NCBI RefSeq assembly: GCF_026261605.1 | Contig: NZ_CP102486.1 | Span: 3,906,001-3,970,000 of the forward strand | DNA: 64,000 bases | DNA from: Dechloromonas sp. A34 | GTDB lineage: Bacteria; Pseudomonadota; Gammaproteobacteria; Burkholderiales; Rhodocyclaceae | Reading direction: 5' to 3' | In this document: in pieces, positions 16,621-26,025 of the stretch | Position numbering within the stretch: position 1 is the first letter of the stretch | How the letters are laid out: each line of letters starts with the position of its first letter | The notes under the pieces: generated by a model | Seen by the model: only the letters and a program-made list of their open reading frames with translations | The model's database searches: none | What the model was told of the DNA's origin: nothing | Position numbers and translations under genes: made by a program

Positions 16621-18840
16621 ATGAAAACGCTGCAAACCGGACGCCAGGATCGCTCGCTGCTTGCCCTCTTCGCGCTGACGATTTTCCTGAGTGCCTACCT
16701 GCTCTTCCAGGTCCAGCCACTGATCAGCAAGTTCATTCTGCCGTGGTTCGGCGGCAGCCCGACGGTGTGGACGACCGCCATGCTGTTTTTCCAGTGCGTT
16801 CTCTGCGGCGGCTATTTCTACGCGCATGTGATCACCCGCCATGGCTCGCCGCGCGTCCAGGTCTGGACGCACCTCGCCCTGCTAACCGTGGCGGCGCTAC
16901 TGGCGGTATTTGTCGTTCCTGGCGAATACCTGAAGCCGGATGGCAACGAGGACCCGGTCGGAAAAATTCTGCTGCTCCTCGGCCTGAGCGTCGGGCTCCC
17001 GTATTTCTGCCTGGCGACAACCGGACCGCTGATCCAGTACTGGTTCACCCGCTATGCTGCCGGCGGCTCCGCCTTCCGGCTCTATGCCCTGTCCAATGCC
17101 GGCTCTTTCCTGGCCCTGCTGTCGTTCCCCTATCTTTTCGAACCCTTTTTCGAAATACCGCAACTCGGGCGTTTCTGGACCGCTGGTTTCTGGCTCTTTG
17201 CCGTGCTCTGCGCGACGGTCACCTGGCGTATCCGCCATCAAGCGCCGGCGGTCAGTGCCGGTGGCGATCCCCTCGCCGCGTCTGATCCGGCAGTATTTGT
17301 CCTGCCCTCGGCACTCCAGCGCATCAGCTGGATTGCCCTGCCGGCGCTGGCCTCGCTGGCCTTCATCGCGACCACCGACCACGTCAGCCACGACATCGCG
17401 CCCGAGCCACGCTTGTGGATCGCCACGCTCAGCCTGTATCTGCTGACCTTCATCATCTGCTTCGATCACTCGCGCTGGTACCGGCGCGGCTTGACGGCGG
17501 CCCTCTGCCTGGTCGCCATTTTCCTGCTCAGCGGCCGCCATGAGATCCCCGGCTGGTTCGGCCTCGAAGCCGACTACAGCCTGACGGAAATCCGCTGGAG
17601 CCACCTGGTGACGATGTTCCTGATCTGCTTCATGAGCCATGGCGAGCTTTACCGGCAGCGACCGGGCAATCCCCGCTACCTGACCGAGTTTTATCTGTTG
17701 ATGTCGGTCGGTGGCGCTTGCGGCGGGCTGTTCATTACCCTGGTCGCGACCAATTTCTTTGCCGATTACTACGAGTGGTCCTTGTGTCTGGTCGTGGCCA
17801 TCGCCCTCGCCTGCTTCATCGTCAGCAGCGAGCTGGTCACCCGGCTAAGCAGCGGGAGCAAGCCGCAGCCCGCGAGAAAATTCGCATCCGGCGCAGGTGT
17901 GGCAACGCTGCTCGGCACGACGCTGGTCGGCGGGATGGTGCTTTTCTGGGAGGATCCCTTGGGCTGGCGGGTGGAAGACGATGACGAGTACGTCACCGTC
18001 CGCCTGCACCAGGCCCGGAATTTTTACGGTGCGGTTTCGGTTGAGGAAAGGCGTTATCGCAAGGAACCGGCGCTGAATCACCGAATTTTCTACAGCGGCC
18101 AGATCACCCACGGCATTCAGTATCTCGACCCCGCCAAACGCCACCAGCCGGCCACCTACTATGCGAAGGAGAGCGGCGTCGGCGAAACCCTCGACTACGC
18201 CATGGCGCGCAATCCCAGCCTGCGCGTGGCGATCATCGGCCTCGGCGCCGGCACACTGGCCTCCTACGCGCGGGAAGCGGATCACTACGATTTCTACGAG
18301 ATCAATCCGGAAGTAGTCAGCATTGCCAACCAGTGGTTCGACAATGTCCCGGCCTGCCGGGCCAAAACCAAGCAAACCCTGATCGGCGACGCCCGCCTGA
18401 AGATGGCGCAACTGCCGGATGACGTGAAGTACGACGTGATCGCGCTCGATGCCTTTTCCGGCGGCTCGGTGCCCATCCATCTGCTGACCCGCGAAGCATT
18501 CGCGATCTACTACCGGCACCTCAAGCCCAACGGCTACATCGTCGCCCACATCACCAATGGCTATCTGAATCTCTACCCGATCGTCAAACGCCAGGCCGAG
18601 CATCTGCAGATGGGCTTCCGGAACAAATTCCAGCCGAACGACCCGGATCGCCATGTCCGGCACAATCACTATTTCGTGATGACCAATGATCGCCGTTATC
18701 TGGAGCAACTGCCTTCGGTTAACCGGAAATACTACGACGATGCCGGCCGCCTGGTTCGCGAGGAAGACCCGAACCTGCCGGGCATTCCGCTATGGACCGA
18801 TCATTTCAGCAGCCTGAACGCCATCGCCATCGACGACTGA
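16621..18840 (+). CDS. Fused membrane (MFS-like)/spermidine-synthase-like protein
   Basis: 739 residues, ATG at 16621 with GGGAGG upstream. The N-terminal ~430 residues contain about a dozen hydrophobic segments, beginning with LLALFALTIFLSAYLLFQVQ. The C-terminal third is a Rossmann methyltransferase-like domain of the spermidine synthase family, with IIGLGAGTLASYAR, the acidic YEINPEV and LDAFSGGSVP. Such fusions are widespread but their substrate is unproven; polyamine aminopropylation should not be assumed. A shorter paralogue lies at 43286-44629. It converges on the AsmA gene. Confidence 0.85.
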   Translation: MKTLQTGRQDRSLLALFALTIFLSAYLLFQVQPLISKFILPWFGGSPTVWTTAMLFFQCVLCGGYFYAHVITRHGSPRVQVWTHLALLTVAALLAVFVVPGEYLKPDGNEDPVGKILLLLGLSVGLPYFCLATTGPLIQYWFTRYAAGGSAFRLYALSNAGSFLALLSFPYLFEPFFEIPQLGRFWTAGFWLFAVLCATVTWRIRHQAPAVSAGGDPLAASDPAVFVLPSALQRISWIALPALASLAFIATTDHVSHDIAPEPRLWIATLSLYLLTFIICFDHSRWYRRGLTAALCLVAIFLLSGRHEIPGWFGLEADYSLTEIRWSHLVTMFLICFMSHGELYRQRPGNPRYLTEFYLLMSVGGACGGLFITLVATNFFADYYEWSLCLVVAIALACFIVSSELVTRLSSGSKPQPARKFASGAGVATLLGTTLVGGMVLFWEDPLGWRVEDDDEYVTVRLHQARNFYGAVSVEERRYRKEPALNHRIFYSGQITHGIQYLDPAKRHQPATYYAKESGVGETLDYAMARNPSLRVAIIGLGAGTLASYAREADHYDFYEINPEVVSIANQWFDNVPACRAKTKQTLIGDARLKMAQLPDDVKYDVIALDAFSGGSVPIHLLTREAFAIYYRHLKPNGYIVAHITNGYLNLYPIVKRQAEHLQMGFRNKFQPNDPDRHVRHNHYFVMTNDRRYLEQLPSVNRKYYDDAGRLVREEDPNLPGIPLWTDHFSSLNAIAIDD

Positions 18841-18874
18841 ACGAACACCGGCGGCAGATCAGCGCCCACCGCCG

Positions 18875-20863
18875 CTATCGATTATCAGAACCGGCGGCAC
18901 GTGCCCGCTTGCCGGTATGCGGCAAGGCCCGGGCATCGCTGATCAGTTGTCGGCAATCGCTGTCGCCACCCGGGCCAAGATCGATCAACGGGATCAGGGC
19001 GAGCAGCGGGTTGACCGCGCCGAGCGCGATGGCGCCCAGGGCGCGGGCGGCGACGATGCGCCGATCGACGCTGATGTCGGGCTGGGCAAGGGTGCCACGG
19101 ACGTGGATCGGGCTGCGTAATGCCAAGGGGCTGGTGTCCTTGGTTTTCTGATTGAGCGTCAGGTCGAGCTTTTCCTCCGCCAGATCGATGCTGCCGGTAC
19201 CGAGAATGGTTGTGATCTCGGTATCGAATACCAGCGCCTGGGTCTGCAGGGTGCCGTCCTTGACGTCGAAATCGCCGACCGCGCAGCGCAGCTTGACCAG
19301 TTTGTCGCCGGTCACGTTGAGCTGCAGTATTTCCCAAATATGCAGGCCGGCCTTCTCCATCATCAGGCGGCTGATCTGGCCACGGGCGACGATCAGTCCG
19401 AGCTTGCCGTTCGAGGTCGCCAGCATGCGGCCGACCGAATTGCCTTTGCCGGTCAGGTCGAACTCGCCGTTGAGTTGGCCGATGCTGGTATCGCTTAGAT
19501 CGGCGCCCGGAAAGAGCTGGGCGATCTGGATCTTTCTGGCGCGCAGCTTGGCGTGGGCCTCGATCGGCTGCTTGCTGCCGTCCAGGGTAATGACCGACTT
19601 GAGCTGACCGCCGGCTACCCCGAAATCGAGCGGATCGAGGGTCAGCACGGAATCCTTGAGGCTGAGGTGGGTATCGAGGTTTTCCAGCGGCAGCTTGTCG
19701 GCGCGGATGGCGGCGGCCTTGAGGCTGACGTCGGCGTCAACGGTAGACCAGCGGTCGGTCTTGAACGGCAGGTCGGGCAGAACGCGGGCGCGCGTCGGGG
19801 TTGGTGCGTCCGCGTCCGATGGCAGCGGCGCATCCTGGGCGACCTGCAGCCGGCCGGGCCGGGCACCGATCAGCGGACCGAGATCGGCCAGATCGAGGAG
19901 CCGGGAATTCAGATCGGCCTTCAGCGTCGGGCGCTTGCCACCGGTGACGACTTCGACGCTGCCGGCAATGTCGCTCTTCCCGATGCGGCCGGAAAATTTG
20001 TCGTAGCGCCAGGTTCGCCCGCTGTGCACCAAGTGCCCTTCGGTCGCGTAGGGGCCGGTTTCGGGAAAAACGATGCCGAGCAGCGGATAGAGCTGGGCCA
20101 GACTGGAACCGCGCAGCGCGACGCGGAGGTCCAGCGCGGAAAGCTTGAGCAGGCTGGTCACGCTGCCTTCGGCCTTGACGACGGTAAGGCCAATGCTGAG
20201 TTCGGCCTGCAGCGGGTACGGGGTGCTTTCGTCGCGCAAGGCGAGTACCGGCCCGCCCGTACCCTGCACCTTCAGCGGCTGCCCCTTGTATCTGCCTTGC
20301 GCGCTGAAGCTCAGGCCAGATCCGGGCGGCCCGCCATCGGCGGTCGAGACTTCGGCGCGGATGCTGGTCTTCTGCCCGGCATCGTCATAGCCGAGGCTTC
20401 CCTGATCGAGCATCAGGCGGCCGATCTGGATCCGGGCGCCTTCGTCCTGCTGTTCGAGGTCGAGCAGCCAGTTCTTGCGCCCGCCGGCGCCCTGTTCCAG
20501 GAAGATCACCGGGCGCCGGAGGCGCAGTTCGGGGAAAACAAGATTTCGCCGCAGCAGTTGCGGCAGGTCGAGGACGATTTCCACCGCCTCGGCCGCGACC
20601 ATTTGCTTTTCGCCGGCCCAGGGCGGATTGGCGAAGCTCACTGCGCCAGCACGGAAGCGCGGCTGCGGCCAGGCGAATTCGATCGTGATGTCGCCGCCGA
20701 TGGCCAAGGCGCGGCCGGTCTTTTCCAGCGTCATGCGCTCGATCGGCTCGCGCAGCCAGTTCCAGCCGACCAGGGCGACGACAACGGCCGCCAGCGCGAT
20801 CAGTGCAAGCCCGATGCCGGCGATCCATTTGAACAGGCGAAACAGGGTCATGGGTATCGTCAT
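18875..20863 (-). CDS. AsmA family protein
   Basis: 662 residues; a second in-frame ATG at 20851 (MTLFRLFKW) is an equally plausible start. An N-terminal membrane anchor (about 10-32, IGLALIALAAVVVALVGW) is followed by a long periplasmic region of AsmA repeats. The C-terminal AsmA domain includes ARGQISRLMMEKAGLHIWE and VDRRIVAARALGAIALG. AsmA-like proteins are bridge-type envelope proteins linked to outer-membrane assembly and lipid transport. It is transcribed towards the MFS/spermidine-synthase gene. Confidence 0.88.
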   Translation of the reverse strand: MTIPMTLFRLFKWIAGIGLALIALAAVVVALVGWNWLREPIERMTLEKTGRALAIGGDITIEFAWPQPRFRAGAVSFANPPWAGEKQMVAAEAVEIVLDLPQLLRRNLVFPELRLRRPVIFLEQGAGGRKNWLLDLEQQDEGARIQIGRLMLDQGSLGYDDAGQKTSIRAEVSTADGGPPGSGLSFSAQGRYKGQPLKVQGTGGPVLALRDESTPYPLQAELSIGLTVVKAEGSVTSLLKLSALDLRVALRGSSLAQLYPLLGIVFPETGPYATEGHLVHSGRTWRYDKFSGRIGKSDIAGSVEVVTGGKRPTLKADLNSRLLDLADLGPLIGARPGRLQVAQDAPLPSDADAPTPTRARVLPDLPFKTDRWSTVDADVSLKAAAIRADKLPLENLDTHLSLKDSVLTLDPLDFGVAGGQLKSVITLDGSKQPIEAHAKLRARKIQIAQLFPGADLSDTSIGQLNGEFDLTGKGNSVGRMLATSNGKLGLIVARGQISRLMMEKAGLHIWEILQLNVTGDKLVKLRCAVGDFDVKDGTLQTQALVFDTEITTILGTGSIDLAEEKLDLTLNQKTKDTSPLALRSPIHVRGTLAQPDISVDRRIVAARALGAIALGAVNPLLALIPLIDLGPGGDSDCRQLISDARALPHTGKRARAAGSDNR

Positions 20864-21008
20864 TGCCGCAATTCTCTACCGATGGTCGGGGCTGCCTCGG
20901 TGCGGGAGCGTACAGAGGCGGACTCGTTCCCGGCGTAATTTCGATTACGTATCAGGCGTGACTTTTTCCGCGCCCTTATAAGACATGCTCCATAAGAAAG
21001 GTTTCCCG

Positions 21009-21161
21009 ATGAACATCAACCTCAGTCTGGCTCCCATCATTTCACTGATTGCGGGAATTCTCATTCTGGTCATGCCGCGCTTGCTGAACTACATCGTCGC
21101 CATCTACCTGATCGTGATCGGACTGATCGGCCTCTTCGGGTCCGGGCATCTTCGGCTTTGA
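21009..21161 (+). CDS. DUF3096 small membrane protein
   Basis: 50 residues from the ATG at 21009, with AGAAAGG upstream. The sequence begins MNINLSLAPIISLIAGILIL and continues with VMPRLLNYIVAIYLIVIGLIG. Two hydrophobic helices are separated by a short PRLLNY turn, the typical layout of the DUF3096 family. Function is unknown. It sits between divergent AsmA and a convergent DUF302 gene. Confidence 0.8.
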   Translation: MNINLSLAPIISLIAGILILVMPRLLNYIVAIYLIVIGLIGLFGSGHLRL

Positions 21162-21173
21162 GCCGGCCGGCAG

Positions 21174-21557
21174 TTATCGCGTCTCGTCGACGATCTGGAT
21201 CAGCTTTTCCTCCATCTCGCGAGCCAGGCGAGCCAGTTCGGCATCCTGGCCAAACGCAGCCAGCATCGGCTCGGGCCGGATCAGGCCGATCTTGGTCGCG
21301 CCATTGTCGGTAAATACCGAAATCCGCCAGGGCAGGCTCAGCGCGAAGCGCATGTCGATGGCCAGCAGTCTTTCGAGCAGCCGGTAATTGCAGACATCGA
21401 ACACCTGGCAGTCGTCGTCGAGGTCGATTTCCTTGCGGCGCAAGGTCTCGCCCAGATCGTGAGCATGCAGGATGACGAAGCCGAGGCGCTGGACCACGGG
21501 CTCCAGATCGTAGGTCGCTTCGTAAAATGATTTGCTGCTTTCGACGATGTAAAACAC
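21174..21557 (-). CDS. DUF302 domain protein
   Basis: 127 residues from the ATG at 21557, with an AAGGGGAA site upstream. The DUF302 fold is recognisable from KSFYEATYDLEPVVQRLGFVILHAHDLGETLRRKEI (in part), from QVFDVCNYRLLERLLAID, and from LPWRISVFTDNGATKIG. Family members are small soluble or periplasmic proteins that may bind metal or small ligands; the function is not settled. No signal peptide is seen. The gene converges on the DUF3096 gene. Confidence 0.8.
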   Translation of the reverse strand: MFYIVESSKSFYEATYDLEPVVQRLGFVILHAHDLGETLRRKEIDLDDDCQVFDVCNYRLLERLLAIDMRFALSLPWRISVFTDNGATKIGLIRPEPMLAAFGQDAELARLAREMEEKLIQIVDETR

Positions 21558-21723
21558 GAATTCCCCTTATCGCAAGGTCAAGACAAAGGTGAATGATAGG
21601 GGAGAGGCGACACTTTCCGCCTGTCGTCTCCGCCGGAACTCGTCGGCATCGCGCGGTCTAACCCACTATGACCCGCTGCTGCCGTAGCGATACGGTGCTT
21701 TGGGCGGGCGAAGGAGATCAATC

Positions 21724-22320
21724 ATGTTGATGACGCATATTCCCCAAATGCTCGTTTCCGAAAACACCGGCTGGAATGAGATCGACAAGTCCCATATCTC
21801 GGCCCGCTGGTTCTTCAAGAGCCTGGTGCTACCGATGTCCCTGCTCCCCCCGGCACTCTATGCCTATGCCGAACTCGTCCACCCCGGCGTCATTTTCCCG
21901 CTCACCGTGCCGGCCCTGACGGCGACGCAACTGATGGTCATTGGCGTCGTTTTCTACGGCATGCAGTTGCTGATGGTGCCCTACATGGCGATGATCATCC
22001 AGCGCATGGCCCAGAGCCGCGACCATGACCCCGGCTATGACAGCGCCTATGCCTTGGCGGCGATCGCGCCGGTGCCGCTGTGGCTGGCCTCGCTCGCCCT
22101 GCTCGTGCCCAGCCTCACCTTTACCGTCGTCGTTGCGGTTGCGGCCTGGGCTGCTTCATTCGCCTTGATCCGGCACGGGGTTCGCCCACTGCTCCGGATC
22201 GACGATGAAAAAGATGCGCACTATGTAGCCAATATGGTAACCATGGCCGGTGTGGCGGCCTGGATCGGCTTGCTGGTGGTATCGGCCATGATCCTCAGCA
22301 TGTTGCTTGGAGCCTGGTGA
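21724..22320 (+). CDS. Yip1-family integral membrane protein
   Basis: 198 residues from the ATG at 21724, preceded by AAGGAGAT. Five hydrophobic segments (about residues 35-55, 60-85, 115-135, 135-155 and 170-195) and conserved WNEIDKSHISARWFF match the Yip1/DUF1282 family. Function in bacteria is unknown. The end overlaps the start of the phosphoesterase gene by 14 bases, so the two are probably co-translated. Confidence 0.75.
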   Translation: MLMTHIPQMLVSENTGWNEIDKSHISARWFFKSLVLPMSLLPPALYAYAELVHPGVIFPLTVPALTATQLMVIGVVFYGMQLLMVPYMAMIIQRMAQSRDHDPGYDSAYALAAIAPVPLWLASLALLVPSLTFTVVVAVAAWAASFALIRHGVRPLLRIDDEKDAHYVANMVTMAGVAAWIGLLVVSAMILSMLLGAW

Positions 22321-23119
22321 GGCGAGGCTTGCCATCAAGATCGTTCAGCTCAGTGACCTTCATCTGACCACACCCGGGCGGTCGCTGTACGGCAGCCGTC
22401 CGGACGAACGTCTCGATGCGGCGATCGACAGTATCCGGCGCGACCACGGCGATGCCGAGTTCTGCCTGCTGACCGGCGATCTGGCCGACGCCGGGAGCGA
22501 TGCGGCCTATGCCCGACTGGCCGAAGCGGTGGCTCGCCTGCCGATGCCGACCTATCCGCTGGTCGGTAACCACGACCGCCGGGAGGGCCTGCTCCGCCAC
22601 TTTCCGCAGTTGGCTACCGATGCCGCGGGCTTTGTTCAGACCGCCATCGAAACGCCAGTCGGGCGCTTTTTGCTACTCGACACGCTGGACAACGGCTCGG
22701 CCAGCGGCGCGTACTGCGCCGCACGGCGGGATTGGCTTTCGGCGCAACTGGCCGCCAGCGGTGACCAGGCGATCTGGCTGGCCATGCACCATCCGCCCCT
22801 GGCGGTCGGCATCCCGTCGATGGACCGCTATGCCCTGCGCCATCCGACCGCTTTCTGGTCGATCTTGAAGGAACACCGCCAGCGCATACGCCACCTCTTT
22901 GTCGGCCACCTTCATCGCCCGCTGGGCGGTAGCTGGCACGGCATCCCCTTTTCCTGCGTGCGCTCGCCGAACCATCAGGTCGCCTTCGACATGCGAACGA
23001 CCGACGGTGTGCCGGGCAACCAGGAAGCGCCGGATTACGCCGTGGTACTGATCGACGAGGCCAGCGTCGTCGTCCATCAGCATGATTTCCTCTACCGCGG
23101 CGAGCGCTTCTGGCTGTGA
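22307..23119 (+). CDS. Calcineurin-like phosphoesterase (CpdA-like)
   Basis: 270 residues if translation begins at the TTG at 22307, the only common start codon upstream of the first motif. The start is uncertain: a GAGGCGAGG sequence lies just 5' of an ATC codon near 22335. Metal-binding motifs of the class III cyclic phosphodiesterase type are all present: QLSDLHL, TGDLADAGS, VGNHDRREG, AMHHPPL and VGHLHRP. A likely substrate is a cyclic nucleotide or phosphodiester, with a dinuclear metal centre. It overlaps the Yip1-family gene. Confidence 0.85.
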   Translation: MEPGEARLAIKIVQLSDLHLTTPGRSLYGSRPDERLDAAIDSIRRDHGDAEFCLLTGDLADAGSDAAYARLAEAVARLPMPTYPLVGNHDRREGLLRHFPQLATDAAGFVQTAIETPVGRFLLLDTLDNGSASGAYCAARRDWLSAQLAASGDQAIWLAMHHPPLAVGIPSMDRYALRHPTAFWSILKEHRQRIRHLFVGHLHRPLGGSWHGIPFSCVRSPNHQVAFDMRTTDGVPGNQEAPDYAVVLIDEASVVVHQHDFLYRGERFWL

Positions 23120-23261
23120 AAGCGGCGGAGATTCGTCGCGCAAGTTTTCAGGAAATTGGATTATTGAGGAAAGGCCAAACCCACAGGCTCGACCCTTCCG
23201 GATGTCGTCCCGGGAGCAGCTAGCAATTTGCTGCAAATGCCCAAGGAACCCGAGACGAACA

Positions 23262-23693
23262 TTAATGCGACGACTGAACTTTCCTCAGGTCATCGTACAG
23301 TTTGCTTTCCGAATTCGACAGGTAGGTCTCCACACCCTCGGTGCGAATCGGGCCTTTAGCGCCGCGCTCGGTGGAATCCGACCACTTTGCAGACTGTATT
23401 GCTCGCACATCGCTGTAAAACTTGTCTTCGCCAGAAGACCAATTGACATCCATGCCTTCGGTACGAACGGGGCCTTGTGCGCCGCGCTCAGTAGAACTCC
23501 AGCTTGCCGCCGACTGAATTCGGCTCAATTCATCATACATTTTGCCTTCCCCGGTCTGCTGGAAAGCTTCCATCCCTTGCGCACCATATGAACCATGCCG
23601 ACTTTCCTCCGCGATCGAGGAGCCCAAGGGAAGCAAGGTGCCCGCTAACATCAGCAGGCCAAGCCCTGATTTTCTCAACGTATTGTTTTTCAT
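23262..23693 (-). CDS. Secreted protein of three tandem ~38-residue repeats
   Basis: 143 residues from the ATG at 23693, with AAGGAGTG upstream. A signal peptide (MKNNTLRKSGLGLLMLAG onwards, cleavage near SIA-EE) precedes three copies of a repeat. The copies contain GKMYDELSRIQSA, DKFYSDVRAIQSA and SKLYDDLRKVQSS. They are joined by STERGAQGPVRTEG and STERGAKGPIRTEG. I do not recognise the family. Its periplasmic or extracellular location is inferred from the signal peptide. The metallopeptidase gene upstream is on the same strand, separated by ~160 bp. Confidence 0.75.
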   Translation of the reverse strand: MKNNTLRKSGLGLLMLAGTLLPLGSSIAEESRHGSYGAQGMEAFQQTGEGKMYDELSRIQSAASWSSTERGAQGPVRTEGMDVNWSSGEDKFYSDVRAIQSAKWSDSTERGAKGPIRTEGVETYLSNSESKLYDDLRKVQSSH

Positions 23694-23854
23694 GATGTCA
23701 CTCCTTGGAAAGATTGTTTTATCCTCCCTTGGCGGCATCCAATACCTAGATCGCGCCCAAGCGCATCTGTTAATTGCTGCCGTGTGTAGTTGACCGAGGG
23801 AGCGCGCCATAGGTTCCGGCGCCCCGCCTCGTTTGACGGCGTTTTACGCCGCTA

Positions 23855-24844
23855 CTAACGCCCTGCCAGTAGAGTAGCGCTGGTGGCACCCTTGGGGTCG
23901 CTCGCGGCCAGCGTCGTCTTCGGCGCGACATCGTCAAGCCGGAACAGCGCGAGAATGCCGGCGACGAAATCCTTATGCTCGGGCGGGGCATTTTGATACC
24001 AGTGATTAAGGTAGTCACCCAGGCTGTTGCGGGCATCCGACGGATCCAGGTTGAGGTAATTCAGCGCCGCCCAGTTTTGCGGATTTTCCTGGAACAGCGG
24101 CAGCAACAAATTGGCCACCACTTCGTTTTCATTTCTGCGGTAGGGGTCGTCACGCAGGCGCTGCTCGTTGTCGCGCAGCCAGCCGGACAAAGGCGTGTCG
24201 GACGGCAACTGGCGATGACCTTCGCTGACCAGATGGTCGAAGAAGCGGCGCAGTTTTTTCGCCTCTTCCGACCACTTGGGCTCTGGCGGTGTGCTCTCCC
24301 AAGTCGCGGCCAGTTTTCTCAGGGCAAACAGCGAAGCCGTTTCACAGAGCGTTTCCTCGAACCACTGATTGTGCTTGACGGTCTGCGGGCCGACGTTTTC
24401 CTCGTAATTCGAGAGGATATGGCAGAGCTCGTGCGCGAACTCGTATACGTACAAATGCCAGTTTTCCCCGGTCGCATGCAGTTGAACACGATACTCTCCG
24501 CCCGGCCCGCGCTCATAGAGCGCAACCGGCGCGTCGTTGGTATGGGTGATGACGATGGGTACCGACAGTTTTTGCGGAAGCCGCGACATCAACTCATCGG
24601 CCACCGAATACAGGACGGTCTCGATGGCGGCTGGTTGGGCCTTGCCCCATCCGCCGTTCTGAACCTTGAGCGAAAGCCCCATCTTCTTGCTGCCCGAGGG
24701 CAACTGCGGCGCCCCGCTTTTCAATTCGTCGGCATGGACCAGCGGACAGAGGATGGAAGCGATGATCAGCGGCAAGCGTACATTGCGCGCCACCCACGCC
24801 CTCGGCGTTCCCTTGCGCCGTTCTATCTGGTGTTTCGCCGTCAT
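23855..24844 (-). CDS. HExxH putative metallopeptidase
   Basis: 329 residues from the ATG at 24844; GAGGAG lies 10 bases upstream. An N-terminal hydrophobic segment (NVRLPLIIASILCPLVHA) acts as signal or anchor. The zinc site is FAHELCHILSNYEE, with a plausible third-ligand region NQWFEETLCETASLFAL about 25 residues downstream (gluzincin layout). The C-terminal half is helical and lacks a recognised domain. The substrate is unknown. It could act on envelope proteins, but that is inference. Confidence 0.7.
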   Translation of the reverse strand: MTAKHQIERRKGTPRAWVARNVRLPLIIASILCPLVHADELKSGAPQLPSGSKKMGLSLKVQNGGWGKAQPAAIETVLYSVADELMSRLPQKLSVPIVITHTNDAPVALYERGPGGEYRVQLHATGENWHLYVYEFAHELCHILSNYEENVGPQTVKHNQWFEETLCETASLFALRKLAATWESTPPEPKWSEEAKKLRRFFDHLVSEGHRQLPSDTPLSGWLRDNEQRLRDDPYRRNENEVVANLLLPLFQENPQNWAALNYLNLDPSDARNSLGDYLNHWYQNAPPEHKDFVAGILALFRLDDVAPKTTLAASDPKGATSATLLAGR

Positions 24845-25024
24845 TGGACGAAGCTCCTCAAGCAAGTTTCAATCACCATCCTGGCGGGATTTCCGGCCGC
24901 AAAAAAACTCCGGCCAGATACCATCTTCGCCACCCCTTTGGCTAATTAGACCGAGTTTATCGCGATAGTTCCGCCCTGGATTGCGGCATACCGCCCCCGC
25001 TCAAATGACGACTTAGCGGCGCGC

Positions 25025-25657
25025 TCAGCGCAGTGCCGAGGCATATCCCTCTTCCGCCAACACCTGACGCACCGCCGGCCGGGTCAGCATCTGGCGGTAA
25101 TGCGCCGCGCAGTTGTCGGGCAGGCGAATATCGATCCGCACCGCCCAGAATTCGACGTAAAACAGCGCGGCATCGGCAATGGTGAAGTGGTCGGCGAGGT
25201 ACTGGCGCCCGACCAGTTCGCGATCGACGATGGCAAAGCCTTGATCGATGATCTGCCGGCCCAGGGCCTTGACCGCTGCGTGGTCCGAACTGCTCGGCGC
25301 AAAGCGTTCGGTCGTGAAGAGGCGGGCGAAGCCTTGCGTATGCAGGGTATGCACGGCGTAGTTCATGATGCCGAGCACGCGGACCTCCTCGGCCAGGCTC
25401 TCCGGCAGCAGCTGGCGCTTGGGGTAGCGGCGGGCCAGCCACCAGGCGATGGCGGAAAACTCAGTGAGTGCCGTGCCGTCGTCGAGAACCAGGGACGGAA
25501 TACTGCCCTTGGGGTTGATAGCCAGGTAGTCCGCCTTGTACTGGTCGCCGGCCAACAGGTCGACGATATAGGCTTCGAAGACCAGGCCGCACTCTTCGAG
25601 CAGGACATGGATGCCGGTCGAACACGAGCCGGGTGTCATGTAGAACTTCATGCTCAT
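25025..25657 (-). CDS. Glutathione S-transferase family protein
   Basis: 210 residues from the ATG at 25657. The N-terminal thioredoxin-like domain (about 1-80) has MKFYMTPGSCSTGIHVLLEE with a Ser/Cys-type active site region, and the NPKGSIPSLVLDDG cis-proline loop. The C-terminal helical domain (about 90-205) contains YLADHFTIADAALFYVEFW. It overlaps the preceding gene by four bases (ATGA), so it is the last gene of a three-gene coupled operon with a rhodanese. The substrate is unknown; a thiol or persulfide-related function is a guess from context. Confidence 0.87.
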   Translation of the reverse strand: MSMKFYMTPGSCSTGIHVLLEECGLVFEAYIVDLLAGDQYKADYLAINPKGSIPSLVLDDGTALTEFSAIAWWLARRYPKRQLLPESLAEEVRVLGIMNYAVHTLHTQGFARLFTTERFAPSSSDHAAVKALGRQIIDQGFAIVDRELVGRQYLADHFTIADAALFYVEFWAVRIDIRLPDNCAAHYRQMLTRPAVRQVLAEEGYASALR

Positions 25658-26025
25658 GGTGCTTCGCCCTCTTCTTCCAGGGCGTCGATGAGCAGGCCCT
25701 GCTGGCGGATCATCGCCTTGAAGCCCTTCATCACCGGGCGGGTGATCACGGTTTCGGCCAGCACGCGCTTTTCGTAGATGAAATTTTTCAGTCCGTCATC
25801 GGCCAGGCTGCGCGCGGTGGCTATCAGGCGATGGGTTTCCTCACCCAGTCCGAGTCCGGGCATTTCTTTGACCTGGTCGTAGAGCTGCTCCATGACCAGT
25901 TTCTCAGCGGCGGCCATCTTGCACTTGCCGTCGAGTATCTTGAGCATTACCGCGGTCGCGCAATCGACATGGACCGGCGCCAGCGGATGCGCCCTGACCC
26001 AGGAAGCGACGCGCTCGTCCGTCAC
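25654..26025 (-). CDS. Hypothetical protein between rhodanese and GST
   Basis: 123 residues from a GTG at 26025 that overlaps the upstream rhodanese stop (GTGA). A much longer frame exists upstream but is the rhodanese gene read out of frame. The protein is mostly helical and soluble. It contains DCATAVMLKILDGKCKMAAAE with two cysteines, and VITRPVMKGFKAMIRQQGLL near the C-terminus. I do not recognise a family. Start/stop overlap on both sides argues that the three products act together. Confidence 0.65.
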   Translation of the reverse strand: MTDERVASWVRAHPLAPVHVDCATAVMLKILDGKCKMAAAEKLVMEQLYDQVKEMPGLGLGEETHRLIATARSLADDGLKNFIYEKRVLAETVITRPVMKGFKAMIRQQGLLIDALEEEGEAP

